Assembly: GCA_040429635.1 (NCBI GenBank)
Contig: CP158972.1
Span: 157,918 to 221,917, forward strand
From: Tamlana crocina
GTDB taxonomy: Bacteria > Bacteroidota > Bacteroidia > Flavobacteriales > Flavobacteriaceae
Reading direction: 5' to 3'
DNA: 64,000 nucleotides
Positions 34,269 to 43,291 of this stretch are shown one piece after another. Under the pieces are notes generated by a model. That model made no database searches, was not told where the DNA came from, and saw only the letters and a list, made by a program, of their open reading frames with translations. A program made the translations under genes and the position numbers. How positions within the stretch are numbered: the stretch's first letter is position 1; every line of letters starts with the position of its first letter.

Positions 34269-35180
34269 ATGCTCAACGTAAAAAACCTCACATTTTCCTA
34301 TAAAAACAAGCCCGTTTTAAAAAACATTTCGTTTAAAGCGGAAGCGGGCGAAAACTTGGCTATTATTGGAGAAAGCGGCGCCGGAAAAAGTACTCTGCTC
34401 AAGGTATTATACGGCGAATACGATTTGGACGAAGGCCGAATTTTTTGGAAAAACGAAGAAATATTGGGGCCAAAATTCAACTTGGTAGTGGGTTACGATT
34501 TTATGAAATATGTAGCACAGGAATTTGACTTGATGCCTTTTATTTCGGTGGAAGAAAATATCGGGAAATTCCTTTCCAATTTTTATCCGGAGGAAAAAGA
34601 ACAGCGCACCTCCGAACTCATAGAAGTGGTTGAACTTACCGATGTAGCAAAAACCAAAGTCAAACTGCTTAGTGGCGGACAAAAACAACGGGTAGCACTA
34701 GCCCGAGCCTTGGCCAAACAACCTGAAATTTTATTGCTCGACGAGCCCTTTAGCCACATCGACAATTTTAAAAAACAAAGTTTAAGGCGCAGTGTTTTTA
34801 AATACTTAAAGGAAAAAAATATCACCTGTATTGTGGCTACGCATGACAAAGAAGACGTGCTCGGTTTTGCCGATAATATGATGGTTTTGAATAACCATAA
34901 TATTGAAGCCTACAACAGTCCCCAACGCCTATACCTCAATCCACAAACCCCACTTGTAGCTTCTTTTTTCGGAGAATTCAATACAATTGACGGACAAATA
35001 GTCTATTCGCACCAACTTAAAGAAATGGAAAAATCCAATCTAAAAGCTGCCGTAATCCGAAGTTATTTTAAAGGGGGTTATTATTTGGTTGAAGCCGAAT
35101 TAAATGGTGACATTGTTCTTTTTGAGCATGCTGACCAACTCAAAAAAGGCCAATCCATTTTTCTTAAAGTTGAAACATAA
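34269..35180 (+). CDS. ABC transporter ATP-binding protein
   Basis: This 303-residue protein is an ABC ATPase with Walker A GESGAGKSTLL near residue 38, the signature LSGGQKQRVALARAL, Walker B ILLLDEPFSHID and the switch histidine in IVATHDKEDV. The C-terminal about 80 residues after the ATPase core may be a regulatory domain of the kind found in PotA/ModC-type importers. No permease or binding protein is adjacent, so its partner and substrate are unknown. The transcript may be leaderless. Confidence 0.9.
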   Translation: MLNVKNLTFSYKNKPVLKNISFKAEAGENLAIIGESGAGKSTLLKVLYGEYDLDEGRIFWKNEEILGPKFNLVVGYDFMKYVAQEFDLMPFISVEENIGKFLSNFYPEEKEQRTSELIEVVELTDVAKTKVKLLSGGQKQRVALARALAKQPEILLLDEPFSHIDNFKKQSLRRSVFKYLKEKNITCIVATHDKEDVLGFADNMMVLNNHNIEAYNSPQRLYLNPQTPLVASFFGEFNTIDGQIVYSHQLKEMEKSNLKAAVIRSYFKGGYYLVEAELNGDIVLFEHADQLKKGQSIFLKVET

Positions 35181-35183
35181 GTT

Positions 35184-35645
35184 TTATAAAACTCTCTTGA
35201 TTTTAAAACGATTGCCTCTAAAAACCACCTCATCGCCAACCGATTTCTGCATGAGCAACTGCCCTATGGGCGTATGGGCAGAAATAGCATAGAATGTTTC
35301 GTTTTCAAAAATTAACTCGCCGGCACTAATAGCGATAAAATAATTGGTCTGCGAAGTATAAACCACACTGCCCAAACCAATTGTTTCTTTGGTGTTTTCA
35401 ATATTTATTTTTGAAAGGAGGCGTTGTGTTTTTTCAATTTCAGCAAGTTGATTCCCGGTCTTTTCGCGCTCCAATTGCAACATGGCACGCCCCGTTTCAT
35501 GTTTGTCGCCCGCCGTGCTTTTGGTTTCGGATTGTAAGGCTTCCTGAAGCTCCTTAATGTTTTTCCTAACCGATTTTAGTTTATGGTCAACAAAACTTTC
35601 GCATTGCCTATAAAGTTCTTGTTTTATTGTTTTTAGGCTACTCAT
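35184..35645 (-). CDS. GreA/GreB-like transcription factor homologue
   Basis: This 153-residue protein has an N-terminal coiled-coil-like half (about residues 10-75, with ALQSETKSTAGDKHETGRAM at the position of the Gre acidic tip) and a C-terminal FKBP-like half (SAHTPIGQLLMQKSVGDEVVF) resembling GreA. Gre factors rescue backtracked RNA polymerase, but the tip here differs and the function is not proven. Homologues in this group are, from memory, often mislabelled 3-oxoacyl-ACP synthase. The start codon overlaps the mtgA stop (ATGATGA). An ATG 3 nt earlier, at 35648, is also possible. Confidence 0.72.
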   Translation of the reverse strand: MSSLKTIKQELYRQCESFVDHKLKSVRKNIKELQEALQSETKSTAGDKHETGRAMLQLEREKTGNQLAEIEKTQRLLSKINIENTKETIGLGSVVYTSQTNYFIAISAGELIFENETFYAISAHTPIGQLLMQKSVGDEVVFRGNRFKIKRVL

Positions 35646-36334
35646 CATTCAACAGGGAAATTTAATGCTCCAAAATAGTTCATTTGCTGCAATATCCAAC
35701 GCTTTCTTTTCTCAATATAAGCGGAAGCTGGGTTTGCTTTATACCGCAACGGACTGGGCAAAACGGCGGCGATAGCTACCGCTTGATTCTTGGTTAAACT
35801 GGTGGCCGACTTGCCAAACCAATACTTTGAAGCTGCTTCTGCACCGTAAACGCCAGGCCCCATTTCAATACTGTTTAAATATACTTCTAAAATGCGCTCT
35901 TTGGTCCAAATTAACTCTATTAAAAATGTAAAATAAGCTTCTAATGTTTTGCGCGTCCAACTACGTTGCGGCCATAAAAACACATTTTTGGCTGTTTGCT
36001 GGCTTATGGTACTCCCACCTTTTAGTCGCTTCCCTTTTAAATTATCCTGATACGCTTTTTCAATCGCTTTAACATCAAATCCATGGTGCTTTAAAAAATT
36101 TTGGTCTTCGCTACAAATCACCGCCAATTGTAAATGCTTGGAAATATTGTCTAAAGATTCCCAATCGTGTTTCCAAACCACGTCTTTGTTTTCTTGGTTT
36201 TGTTCCACTGCCCTAATCACCATTAACGGCGTTACCACAACAGGCAACCATTTGTAAGCCACCACCCAAAGCACCGAAATAACGATGAACCAAACGATGG
36301 TTTTTAATATAAATCGGAATAGTTTTTTTATCAT
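35645..36334 (-). CDS. mtgA: Monofunctional biosynthetic peptidoglycan transglycosylase
   Basis: MtgA polymerises lipid II glycan chains. The 229-residue protein has an N-terminal membrane anchor (KLFRFILKTIVWFIVISVLW) and a GT51 domain with the catalytic E76 in SEDQNFLKHHGFD. It also has the conserved GGSTISQQTAKNVFLW and KERILEVYLNSIEMG. The ATG at 36334 lies 1 nt after the stop of the upstream oxidase gene; a longer frame to 36367 would overlap that gene. It is in a leftward operon of three genes. Confidence 0.93.
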   Translation of the reverse strand: MIKKLFRFILKTIVWFIVISVLWVVAYKWLPVVVTPLMVIRAVEQNQENKDVVWKHDWESLDNISKHLQLAVICSEDQNFLKHHGFDVKAIEKAYQDNLKGKRLKGGSTISQQTAKNVFLWPQRSWTRKTLEAYFTFLIELIWTKERILEVYLNSIEMGPGVYGAEAASKYWFGKSATSLTKNQAVAIAAVLPSPLRYKANPASAYIEKRKRWILQQMNYFGALNFPVE

Positions 36335-36335
36335 T

Positions 36336-37445
36336 TTAAGAGGCGAGTTCTGCAAGTTCTTTTCCAATTAAACCACCAATGGCCACACCCATACCACCAA
36401 GCTTTACACCGCAAAATATGTGGTTAGATATGGATTTTACAATCGGTGTTTTATTATTTCCCATGCCCATAATGCCACTCCAACGGTGGTCTATTTCAAA
36501 GTTGATTTCGGGCAAAATAGTTGTTTTTAACAGGCTTTCCAATTGATTTTGGATTAATTCGGTTTGCCCGAATGTGGTGGTTTCTTCTCCTTTAAAATCC
36601 AGATTTCGCCCACCGCCCAACAATATTCTGTCATCAATATTTCTGAAATAATAATAGCCAAGATCCAAATGAAATGTGCCTTTTATGTTTAGGTTTTTGA
36701 TGGGTTTTGTAATCAATACTTGGGCTCGAGCTGGTTTTACACCGGGAATGTTGAATTGGGAAGCGAATCCGTTGGTACAAATCAACAGTTTTGAAGCTGA
36801 TAACTCGCAAATATTGGTTTTTATTTTTACTGATTTGTTGTCTTCAGAAAATGCTTCCACCGTAACGGTATTTAATATTTTTATGCCTTTTGAAAGTACC
36901 TTTTGCAATAGCGATTCCATCATTTTCCCCGTATCAATTTGCCCTTCAAGCGGATTGTAAATGGCTGTTTCGTTGACCTGTTTAAAATGAAATTTATGTT
37001 CTTTCGGAATAAAAACAGGAGCTTTGAAAACCGGAAAAAGCAGGTCGTTTATTTCTGGAATTTTTGAGGTGCATTCTTGAAAAAGATTATCATCTGAAAA
37101 CAATTCATAGCCGCCGTAATTTTTATAACCAATGGCTTCATCTCCCAAGGTTTGTCTCATCAATTTTAAGCCCTTTACGCGCTTGTTGAATAGGGAAACA
37201 ACATCATTAATCGGCTGGGTTTTTAAATCGTCAAGCAATTCGCTTAAACTACCAAAACAGGCAAAGCCCGCATTTTTGGTACTGGCACCCTGCGGCATCA
37301 CGCCTTTTTCGAGAATGAGAATCCTTGCTTTTGGGTACTTTCCGTTTAAATGCAAGGCACAATTAAGCCCTACAACGCCGCTACCTACGATACAAAAATC
37401 GATGTGGGTTAGCCAAGATTTTATTTCCCAATATGATAAATCCAT
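36336..37445 (-). CDS. FAD-dependent amino-acid oxidase/dehydrogenase (DadA-like)
   Basis: This 369-residue DAO-family flavoprotein has the FAD-binding motif VGSGVVGLNCALHL near residue 20, an acidic end of the second strand (LILEKG) and SGIMGMGNNKTPIVKS in the C-terminal FAD region. GGMGVAIGGLIGKELA ends the chain. It probably oxidises an amino acid or another secondary amine. The substrate is not known. It heads the operon with mtgA and the Gre-like gene. Confidence 0.85.
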   Translation of the reverse strand: MDLSYWEIKSWLTHIDFCIVGSGVVGLNCALHLNGKYPKARILILEKGVMPQGASTKNAGFACFGSLSELLDDLKTQPINDVVSLFNKRVKGLKLMRQTLGDEAIGYKNYGGYELFSDDNLFQECTSKIPEINDLLFPVFKAPVFIPKEHKFHFKQVNETAIYNPLEGQIDTGKMMESLLQKVLSKGIKILNTVTVEAFSEDNKSVKIKTNICELSASKLLICTNGFASQFNIPGVKPARAQVLITKPIKNLNIKGTFHLDLGYYYFRNIDDRILLGGGRNLDFKGEETTTFGQTELIQNQLESLLKTTILPEINFEIDHRWSGIMGMGNNKTPIVKSISNHIFCGVKLGGMGVAIGGLIGKELAELAS

Positions 37446-37506
37446 ATCACTAATGTAATAGTTTATTTAAAAATAAACATACCTGTCTATGGGAGATAAG
37501 GCCATA

Positions 37507-37538
37507 AAAAAACTCCGAAATTACTTTCGGAGTTTTTT
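37507..37538. terminator. Terminator after accC
   Basis: A perfect 14-pair stem (AAAAAACTCCGAAA and complement, loop TTAC) with T runs on both strands, lying between the divergent oxidase gene's upstream region and the accC stop. Confidence 0.8.
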
Positions 37539-37543
37539 ATTAT

Positions 37544-38896
37544 TTATTCTTCAACGGGTTTTTCCATTACGAAATCTTCCATAAACTTCGTGGTGTAATT
37601 CCCTGCAATATAATCAGGGTGATCCATAAGTTGTCTGTGGAAAGGAATGGTTGTTTTAATCCCTTCAATCACAAACTCATCTAGAGCACGCTTCATTTTA
37701 CTAATGGCTTCCTCGCGGGTTTGCGCGGTAGTAATCAGCTTGGCGATCATAGAATCGTAGTTTGGCGGAATAGCATACCCAGCATAAACGTGGGTATCCA
37801 ATCGAACCCCATGCCCACCTGGAGCATGCAAAGTAGTAATTACACCTGGCGATGGTCTAAATCCGTTATAAGGATCTTCGGCATTGATTCGGCATTCTAT
37901 AGAATGTAATTTTGGCAAATAGTTCTTTCCGGAAATTGGAACACCTGCAGCTACCAAAATTTGCTCACGGATTAAATCGAAATCGATAACCTGCTCGGTA
38001 ATCGGGTGCTCTACCTGAATACGGGTATTCATTTCCATGAAGTAGAAATTACGGTGCTTATCGACCAAGAACTCAATCGTTCCTGCTCCTTCATACCCAA
38101 TATATTCTGCCGCTTTTACAGCCGCTTCACCCATTTTTTTACGAAGTGCATCCGTCATAAATGGTGAAGGCACTTCTTCGGTTAATTTTTGGTGACGACG
38201 TTGAACGGAACAATCGCGTTCTGATAAATGGCATGCTTTTCCTTTAGAATCGCCCACCACTTGAATTTCAATATGTCTGGGTTCTTCGATAAGTTTTTCC
38301 ATGTACATATCGTCGTTACCAAAAGCGGCTTTACTTTCCTGTCTGGCCGAATCCCAAGCCGCTCTCAAATCTTCTGGCTTAAATACACCTCGCATACCTT
38401 TTCCCCCACCTCCGGCAGACGCTTTTAGCATTACGGGATAGCCTACTTCTTTGGCCAGTTTTTCACATTCCTCAAAACTCTCAATAACGCCTTCACTTCC
38501 TGGAACACAAGGTACGCCTGCAGCCTTCATCGTGGCTTTGGCATTGGCTTTATCACCCATTCTATCAATCATCTCTGGGCTGGCGCCGATAAATTTAATA
38601 CCGTGCTCCTCACAGATTTTCGAGAATTTGGCGTTCTCAGATAAGAAACCATATCCGGGGTGAATGGCATCAGCGTTTGTAATTTCGGCAGCCGAAATGA
38701 TATTCGACATCTTTAAATACGACTCGCTACTTGGTGCTGGACCGATGCAAACGGCCTCGTCAGCAAACTTTACGTGCAAACTCTCGGCATCTGCTTTGGA
38801 ATACACCGCTACCGTTTTAATGCCCATTTCTTTGCAGGTTCTAATAACACGCAGTGCTATTTCCCCTCTATTGGCAATCAATACTTTTTTAAACAT
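37544..38896 (-). CDS. accC: Acetyl-CoA carboxylase, biotin carboxylase subunit
   Basis: AccC carboxylates biotin on AccB using ATP and bicarbonate, the first step of malonyl-CoA formation. The 450-residue protein begins [17 protein letters not shown]. It has the ATP-grasp motif [12 protein letters not shown] and the conserved [14 protein letters not shown] with catalytic residues. The frame is open further upstream, but the ATG at 38896 fits the family. It is last in the order fabH-accB-accC, with a strong terminator after it. Confidence 0.97.
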   Translation of the reverse strand: MFKKVLIANRGEIALRVIRTCKEMGIKTVAVYSKADAESLHVKFADEAVCIGPAPSSESYLKMSNIISAAEITNADAIHPGYGFLSENAKFSKICEEHGIKFIGASPEMIDRMGDKANAKATMKAAGVPCVPGSEGVIESFEECEKLAKEVGYPVMLKASAGGGGKGMRGVFKPEDLRAAWDSARQESKAAFGNDDMYMEKLIEEPRHIEIQVVGDSKGKACHLSERDCSVQRRHQKLTEEVPSPFMTDALRKKMGEAAVKAAEYIGYEGAGTIEFLVDKHRNFYFMEMNTRIQVEHPITEQVIDFDLIREQILVAAGVPISGKNYLPKLHSIECRINAEDPYNGFRPSPGVITTLHAPGGHGVRLDTHVYAGYAIPPNYDSMIAKLITTAQTREEAISKMKRALDEFVIEGIKTTIPFHRQLMDHPDYIAGNYTTKFMEDFVMEKPVEE

Positions 38897-38914
38897 AACT
38901 TTTGAATTAAAAAT

Positions 38915-38975
38915 TTCAAATTCCAATCACTAAATTCCAAATATTGGGATTTTGAGATTAGCTTATTGGAATTTT
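38915..38975. repeat. ATTCCAA-type inverted repeats between accB and accC
   Basis: AATTCCAAT (38919-38927) is complementary to ATTGGAATT (38965-38973), and CCAAATATTGG (38937-38947) forms a smaller palindrome between them. It may be a structured mRNA spacer or intergenic repeat debris. Confidence 0.35.
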
Positions 38976-38983
38976 TAAAGGGG

Positions 38984-39472
38984 TTATGATGGATCTACTA
39001 AAAACAAAGGTTGATCAAATTCTACCGGAGAAGAATCGTCAACCAATATCTTAACTACTTTCCCTGAAACTTCAGATTCAATTTCGTTGAATAGTTTCAT
39101 CGCTTCAATAATACAAAGTACATCGCCTTCTGCAATGGTTTGTCCCACTTCAACAAACAAAGGCTTGTCTGGTGCTGGTTTTCTATAGAACGTACCGATT
39201 ATTGGTGATTTTATAGTGATATATTTTGAATCGTCTGCTGCTTTAGGTGCTGCTGGCTCAGCCTTGGCGGGAGCTGCTGCTTCGGCCGCAGGTGCAGCTA
39301 CTACCTGTTGTGGTATTTGGGCTGGCACCGGAGCGTATTGCACCGATGGATTTTTATCTGAATCCGATCCTGTTCTGATGGTGATTTTCACATCGTCCAT
39401 CTCTAATTTAACCTCGCTTGCACCAGATTTGGCTACAAATTTGATCAGGTTTTGAATTTCTTTTATATCCAT
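38984..39472 (-). CDS. accB: Biotin carboxyl carrier protein
   Basis: AccB carries biotin between AccC and the carboxyltransferase. The 162-residue protein has an N-terminal domain (MDIKEIQNLIKFVAKSG), an Ala/Pro-rich linker around residues 50-85 and a C-terminal biotinyl domain. K126 in IIEAMKLFNEIE is the biotinylation site. It is 37 nt from fabH and about 90 nt from accC, all leftward. Confidence 0.97.
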   Translation of the reverse strand: MDIKEIQNLIKFVAKSGASEVKLEMDDVKITIRTGSDSDKNPSVQYAPVPAQIPQQVVAAPAAEAAAPAKAEPAAPKAADDSKYITIKSPIIGTFYRKPAPDKPLFVEVGQTIAEGDVLCIIEAMKLFNEIESEVSGKVVKILVDDSSPVEFDQPLFLVDPS

Positions 39473-39509
39473 AGTTTACTAATTTTTAAGTTAGTGGTTA
39501 GTGTCTTTA

Positions 39510-40502
39510 TTAATTATAGGCCCATTTTAGGTAAATGGCACCCCAGTTAAATCCGCCCCCAAAAGCGGCAAATATAATATTATCTCCTTTTTTAAGCTGC
39601 GATTCGTAATCATTTAAAAGTAGTGGTAAAGTTGCCGAAGTCGTATTACCATACTTATGGATGTTTATCATCACTTTTTCCTCTTCTAAATCGATACGTT
39701 GTGCCGTAGCATCAATAATACGTTTATTGGCTTGATGCGCTGCCAGCCAATCAACGTTTTCTTTGGTTAAGTTATTACGTTCTAAAATCTTTACTGTAGC
39801 ATCGGCCATGTTGAACACGGCATTTTTAAATACGGTACGCCCTTCTTGAAATGCATATTGTCCGCCTTTAGCCATGGCTTCTTCAGTTATTGGGAATGAT
39901 GACCCCCCGTAAGTAGCCTGTAAAAACTCTCTACCTGTGCCGTCGCTTCGTAAATATTCGTCTTGAAGCCCTAAATTTTCTTCATTAGGTTCGAATAAAA
40001 CTGCACCTGCACCATCACCAAAGATGATACAAGTAGCACGATCTTTATAATTGATGATTGACGACATTTTATCGGCACCAATCAACAATACATTTTTATA
40101 ACGTCCCGACTCAATATAGCTTGCCGCTACCGACATGCCATAAAGAAAACTGGAGCATGCCGCATCCATATCGAACGAAAAGGCATTGGTAGCACCAATT
40201 TCTGTAGCAGTAAACGAAGCCGTTGAAGCCGCTTTCATATCTGGGGTAGCCGTAGCTACAATAACCAACTCAATATCTTTTGGGTCGATACCCTTTTTGT
40301 TAATAAGGTCTTGCGCCGCTTTAATGGCCAGGTAAGAAGTGCCTTTGCCATCATCTTTTAAAATTCTACGTTCCTTGATTCCTGTTCTGGTAGTAATCCA
40401 TTCGTCATTAGTTTCAACCATACCTTCCAGCATTTGGTTGGTTAAAACGTATTCTGGCACATACGCACCTACAGCTGTAATTGCTGCTGAGATTTTACTC
40501 AT
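39510..40502 (-). CDS. fabH: 3-oxoacyl-ACP synthase III (FabH)
   Basis: FabH starts fatty acid synthesis by condensing acyl-CoA with malonyl-ACP. The 330-residue enzyme has C116 in DAACSSFLYGM, the histidine of WLAAHQANKRI and the asparagine of YGNTTSATLPLLL, completing the Cys-His-Asn triad. It is probably the first gene of the fabH-accB-accC unit, with no clear TAnnTTTG upstream, and is separated from rpmF by a terminator. Confidence 0.96.
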   Translation of the reverse strand: MSKISAAITAVGAYVPEYVLTNQMLEGMVETNDEWITTRTGIKERRILKDDGKGTSYLAIKAAQDLINKKGIDPKDIELVIVATATPDMKAASTASFTATEIGATNAFSFDMDAACSSFLYGMSVAASYIESGRYKNVLLIGADKMSSIINYKDRATCIIFGDGAGAVLFEPNEENLGLQDEYLRSDGTGREFLQATYGGSSFPITEEAMAKGGQYAFQEGRTVFKNAVFNMADATVKILERNNLTKENVDWLAAHQANKRIIDATAQRIDLEEEKVMINIHKYGNTTSATLPLLLNDYESQLKKGDNIIFAAFGGGFNWGAIYLKWAYN

Positions 40503-40640
40503 ACCTTTTAAGTTATTTCGATTAAGAAATCGTTATAATCTGTGAAAAAACGTTCAAAATTTTATGAATACTGCTAAATTTCAACGTAATTTTATGCAAA
40601 TTACGTGTTTTTGTGATTTAGAAAAAGTATTTCATAAAAA

Positions 40641-40662
40641 AAACGCTCAACAATGAGCGTTT
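40641..40662 (-). terminator. Terminator after rpmF
   Basis: AAACGCTCA and TGAGCGTTT form a nine-pair hairpin with loop ACAA. On the minus strand it is followed by a run of T, fitting leftward termination after yceD-rpmF. Confidence 0.75.
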
Positions 40663-40685
40663 TATTATATGCTTGCATAACTCTT

Positions 40686-40889
40686 TTATGCCAAGTTCTC
40701 TACTTCTTCCGAGTTGTCAATTAAAACTTGACCTCTGTAGTATAATTTTCCTTCGTGCCAGTGTGCTCTATGATATAAGTGAGCCTCACCAGTTGTTGGG
40801 CATGTTGCAATCTGTGGCGCAGTTGCTTTGTAATGTGTTCTTCTTTTATCTCTTCTTGTTTTCGAGATTTTTCTTTTAGGATGTGCCAT
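40686..40889 (-). CDS. rpmF: 50S ribosomal protein L32
   Basis: This 67-residue basic protein begins [20 protein letters not shown] and has the L32 core [15 protein letters not shown]. Only one cysteine of the zinc-type motif is present, so this is the zinc-free form. It starts 8 nt after the yceD-like gene, the conserved yceD-rpmF pair. Confidence 0.97.
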   Translation of the reverse strand: MAHPKRKISKTRRDKRRTHYKATAPQIATCPTTGEAHLYHRAHWHEGKLYYRGQVLIDNSEEVENLA

Positions 40890-40897
40890 TTTATATG

Positions 40898-41437
40898 TTA
40901 TTTATCCGTTAATAAATCTTTTAATGTATTCCACCGAGGATCGATATCCTCATCTTTGTCTTTCTTTTCGTTAAGCTTGGGGCTTAATTCCTCCAATCTT
41001 TTTAGTATGTCTGAATCTAACGTGCCATCTTCAATGCCTGGATGCGTTCTTTTTAACGGAACGGCCAGAACAATCATTTCATAGATGTACTGCTGAATAT
41101 TGATTTCGAAAGTACCGTGCGGAACAATCAAAATATCTGTATATTCATCGTTGTACTCATCGCCAAATTTCACCACGAGGGTAAACTCGTTTTCTATGTT
41201 TTGGTTATAGGGTTCGTTGGTAAGGTCGCAATTTACGTTTACCCAACCCGAAATTTTAAAATGTAATTCCAGCAATGTGGTCTTTTTTTCCAAGACCAAA
41301 TCAACCGTAACGTTTACATCGTTAAAATCGTCATACTCAAAATGTTCAAAGAACGCCTGTTCAATTTTATAATCAAAATGATGCTTTCCTAGTTTCAGTC
41401 CAACAAATGGAATGGTAAACTCTTTTAATGGCTTCAT
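40898..41437 (-). CDS. yceD: DUF177 (YceD) family protein
   Basis: YceD is linked to 23S rRNA and ribosome assembly and lies upstream of rpmF in many bacteria. The 179-residue protein has the DUF177 core around [16 protein letters not shown] and a C-terminal block with PLKRTHPG and [11 protein letters not shown], the usual ending. The ATG at 41437 ([11 protein letters not shown]) is preferred to one 9 nt upstream. A TATATTTG box at 41468-41461 is the likely promoter. Confidence 0.9.
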   Translation of the reverse strand: MKPLKEFTIPFVGLKLGKHHFDYKIEQAFFEHFEYDDFNDVNVTVDLVLEKKTTLLELHFKISGWVNVNCDLTNEPYNQNIENEFTLVVKFGDEYNDEYTDILIVPHGTFEINIQQYIYEMIVLAVPLKRTHPGIEDGTLDSDILKRLEELSPKLNEKKDKDEDIDPRWNTLKDLLTDK

Positions 41438-41460
41438 TATCAACATCTATTTTGAGCCTG

Positions 41461-41468
41461 CAAATATA
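41461..41468 (-). promoter_or_regulatory. -7 promoter element for yceD-rpmF
   Basis: TATATTTG on the minus strand matches TAnnTTTG, 23 nt before the ATG at 41437. Confidence 0.55.
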
Positions 41469-41563
41469 TAAATTTTTATTTACGCAACATGACTTATAAA
41501 CATTTTTTTGTTTATATCTTAAATGTAGCGATTTTTCAGGGTTATCCGCCGAAAATGAACTCA

Positions 41564-42616
41564 TTAACGACGCTCTTTTTTTGTGGACTTCCTTAATGGG
41601 TTGGCCGTAAGCGCTTCGTAACTGGTTCGATTTCTAAAAATTTGTATGGCACTGAAAACCGCTTCCTTAAACGAGTTTTCGTCGGCATTGCCTTTTCCGG
41701 CAATTTCGAAAGCTGTGCCGTGATCGGGCGATGTTCTTATTTTACTCAATCCGGCCGTAAAGTTAACGCCCTGCCCAAACGAAAGGGTTTTAAAAGGCAC
41801 TAAACCTTGATCGTGGTAAGAGGCTATAATAGCATCGAAGTTTTTATAATTGTTCGACCCAAAAAAGCTATCGGCAGCATAGGGGCCAAAAACCAGTTTA
41901 CCGCTTTCTTTTATTTTTTGGAGCGTTGGCCTTAATACCTCGTCGTCTTCACTACCAATTACGCCGTTGTCGCCCGTATGCGGGTTAATGCCCAATACGG
42001 CAATTTTGGGTTTTTGGATTTTAAAATCCTTTTTAAGCGAACTGTAAACCGTCTCAATTTTCTGCTCAATCAATTTCGGGGTAATGTGGCTAGCAATATC
42101 TTTTACTGGAACATGATCAGTAAACAAGCCTACTCGCAAATCTTCCGTAACCATAAACATAAGGCTATCGCCTCCCAATTCCTGCGCCAAATAATCGGTA
42201 TGGCCAGGGAACTTGAACTTTTCCGACTGAATATTGTGCTTATTGATTGGTGCCGTTACCAATACATCTATTTCATCACTCTTCAGTGCTTTTGTTGCGG
42301 CTTCCAAAGATTTTATGGCATATTCGCCAATTTTCAGGTCTTCTTTCCCAAATTCAATATTAACGGGCTCTTTCCAACAATTAAACACATTAACCTTGCC
42401 GTGGGCAATTTGGTTGAGGTTGTTAATGCTATTAAAGTTAATTTCAGAATTAAAATGCGATTTAAAAAACGACATCACCTTAATAGAAGCGAAAATAACG
42501 GGCGTGCAAAAATCAAGCATCCGCAGGTCTTCAAAGGTTTTCAACACAATTTCACCCCCAATACCGTTTAAATCCCCTATCGATATTCCAACTGTTATAT
42601 TTTCTGCCTGCTTCAT
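41564..42616 (-). CDS. pdxA: 4-hydroxythreonine-4-phosphate dehydrogenase
   Basis: PdxA oxidises 4-phosphohydroxy-L-threonine in the DXP-dependent synthesis of vitamin B6. The 350-residue protein has GISIGDLNGIGGEIVLKT at the N-terminus, the metal-binding histidine in FPGHTDYLA, a second in ASYHDQGLVPFK, and RTSPDHGTAFEIAGK near the end. It is divergent from ribE, with two opposed -7 boxes in the gap. Confidence 0.95.
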   Translation of the reverse strand: MKQAENITVGISIGDLNGIGGEIVLKTFEDLRMLDFCTPVIFASIKVMSFFKSHFNSEINFNSINNLNQIAHGKVNVFNCWKEPVNIEFGKEDLKIGEYAIKSLEAATKALKSDEIDVLVTAPINKHNIQSEKFKFPGHTDYLAQELGGDSLMFMVTEDLRVGLFTDHVPVKDIASHITPKLIEQKIETVYSSLKKDFKIQKPKIAVLGINPHTGDNGVIGSEDDEVLRPTLQKIKESGKLVFGPYAADSFFGSNNYKNFDAIIASYHDQGLVPFKTLSFGQGVNFTAGLSKIRTSPDHGTAFEIAGKGNADENSFKEAVFSAIQIFRNRTSYEALTANPLRKSTKKERR

Positions 42617-42640
42617 TTGAATAATGACAACTTTTGTTCG

Positions 42641-42648
42641 TAATTTTG
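42641..42648 (+). promoter_or_regulatory. -7 promoter element for ribE
   Basis: TAATTTTG matches TAnnTTTG, 46 nt before the ribE ATG. The leader is too short for an FMN riboswitch. Confidence 0.5.
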
Positions 42649-42665
42649 AAATTCTTTTGAATGGG

Positions 42666-42673
42666 CAAATTTA
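42666..42673 (-). promoter_or_regulatory. -7 promoter element for pdxA
   Basis: TAAATTTG on the minus strand matches TAnnTTTG, 49 nt before the pdxA ATG and overlapping the leader of ribE. Confidence 0.45.
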
Positions 42674-42694
42674 ATTAAATAAAAAGACAATAAT

Positions 42695-43291
42695 ATGTTT
42701 ACCGGAATTATTGAAGATATAGGTAGTGTTTCAAATTTAAAAACCGAGTTGGACAACCTTCATATTTCCATAAAAAGCCAGATCACTTCAGAATTGAAGA
42801 TAGACCAAAGTGTGGCACACAACGGGGTTTGCCTCACTGTGGTGGCCATTGATGGCGACGAATATACCGTAACGGCCATAAAAGAGACTTTGGAAAAAAC
42901 GAACTTAAACACCCTACAAATTAACGACCGAGTAAATTTAGAGCGCGCCATGAAATTGGGCGACAGATTGGATGGCCACATTGTTCAAGGCCATGTGGAT
43001 CAAACTGCGGTTTGCACCAGTGTTAAAGAAGAAAACGGCAGCTGGGTGTTTACTTTTAAATATGATGCTTCGTTAAACAACATCACTATCGAAAAAGGCT
43101 CCATTACCGTTAACGGCACCAGCCTTACTGTGGTAAACTCAAAAAAGGACCGTTTTAGTGTGGCTATAATTCCATACACTTACCAGCACACAAATTTCAA
43201 CACCTTTAAGGAAGGCACGGTAGTAAATTTAGAATTTGATGTTTTGGGAAAATATGTGGCGCGGCTTACAGCACTCAACAAAGTGGACTAA
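42695..43291 (+). CDS. ribE: Riboflavin synthase, alpha chain
   Basis: Riboflavin synthase dismutates two 6,7-dimethyl-8-ribityllumazine molecules to riboflavin. The 198-residue protein has the two lumazine-binding repeats: MFTGIIEDIGSV with AHNGVCLTVV, and GHIVQGHVD with VNGTSLTVV. MFTGI is the invariant N-terminus. Its last 4 nt overlap the end of the converging small gene. Confidence 0.96.
   Translation: MFTGIIEDIGSVSNLKTELDNLHISIKSQITSELKIDQSVAHNGVCLTVVAIDGDEYTVTAIKETLEKTNLNTLQINDRVNLERAMKLGDRLDGHIVQGHVDQTAVCTSVKEENGSWVFTFKYDASLNNITIEKGSITVNGTSLTVVNSKKDRFSVAIIPYTYQHTNFNTFKEGTVVNLEFDVLGKYVARLTALNKVD

Noticed and set aside
35184-35645. Call as 3-oxoacyl-ACP synthase.
   Set aside because: There is no thiolase fold or catalytic Cys-His-Asn set, and the protein is far too short; the C-terminal half resembles GreA.
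42617-42694. Possible FMN riboswitch upstream of ribE.
   Set aside because: The leader after the predicted start is about 45 nt, far too short for an RFN element, and no matching sequence is seen.
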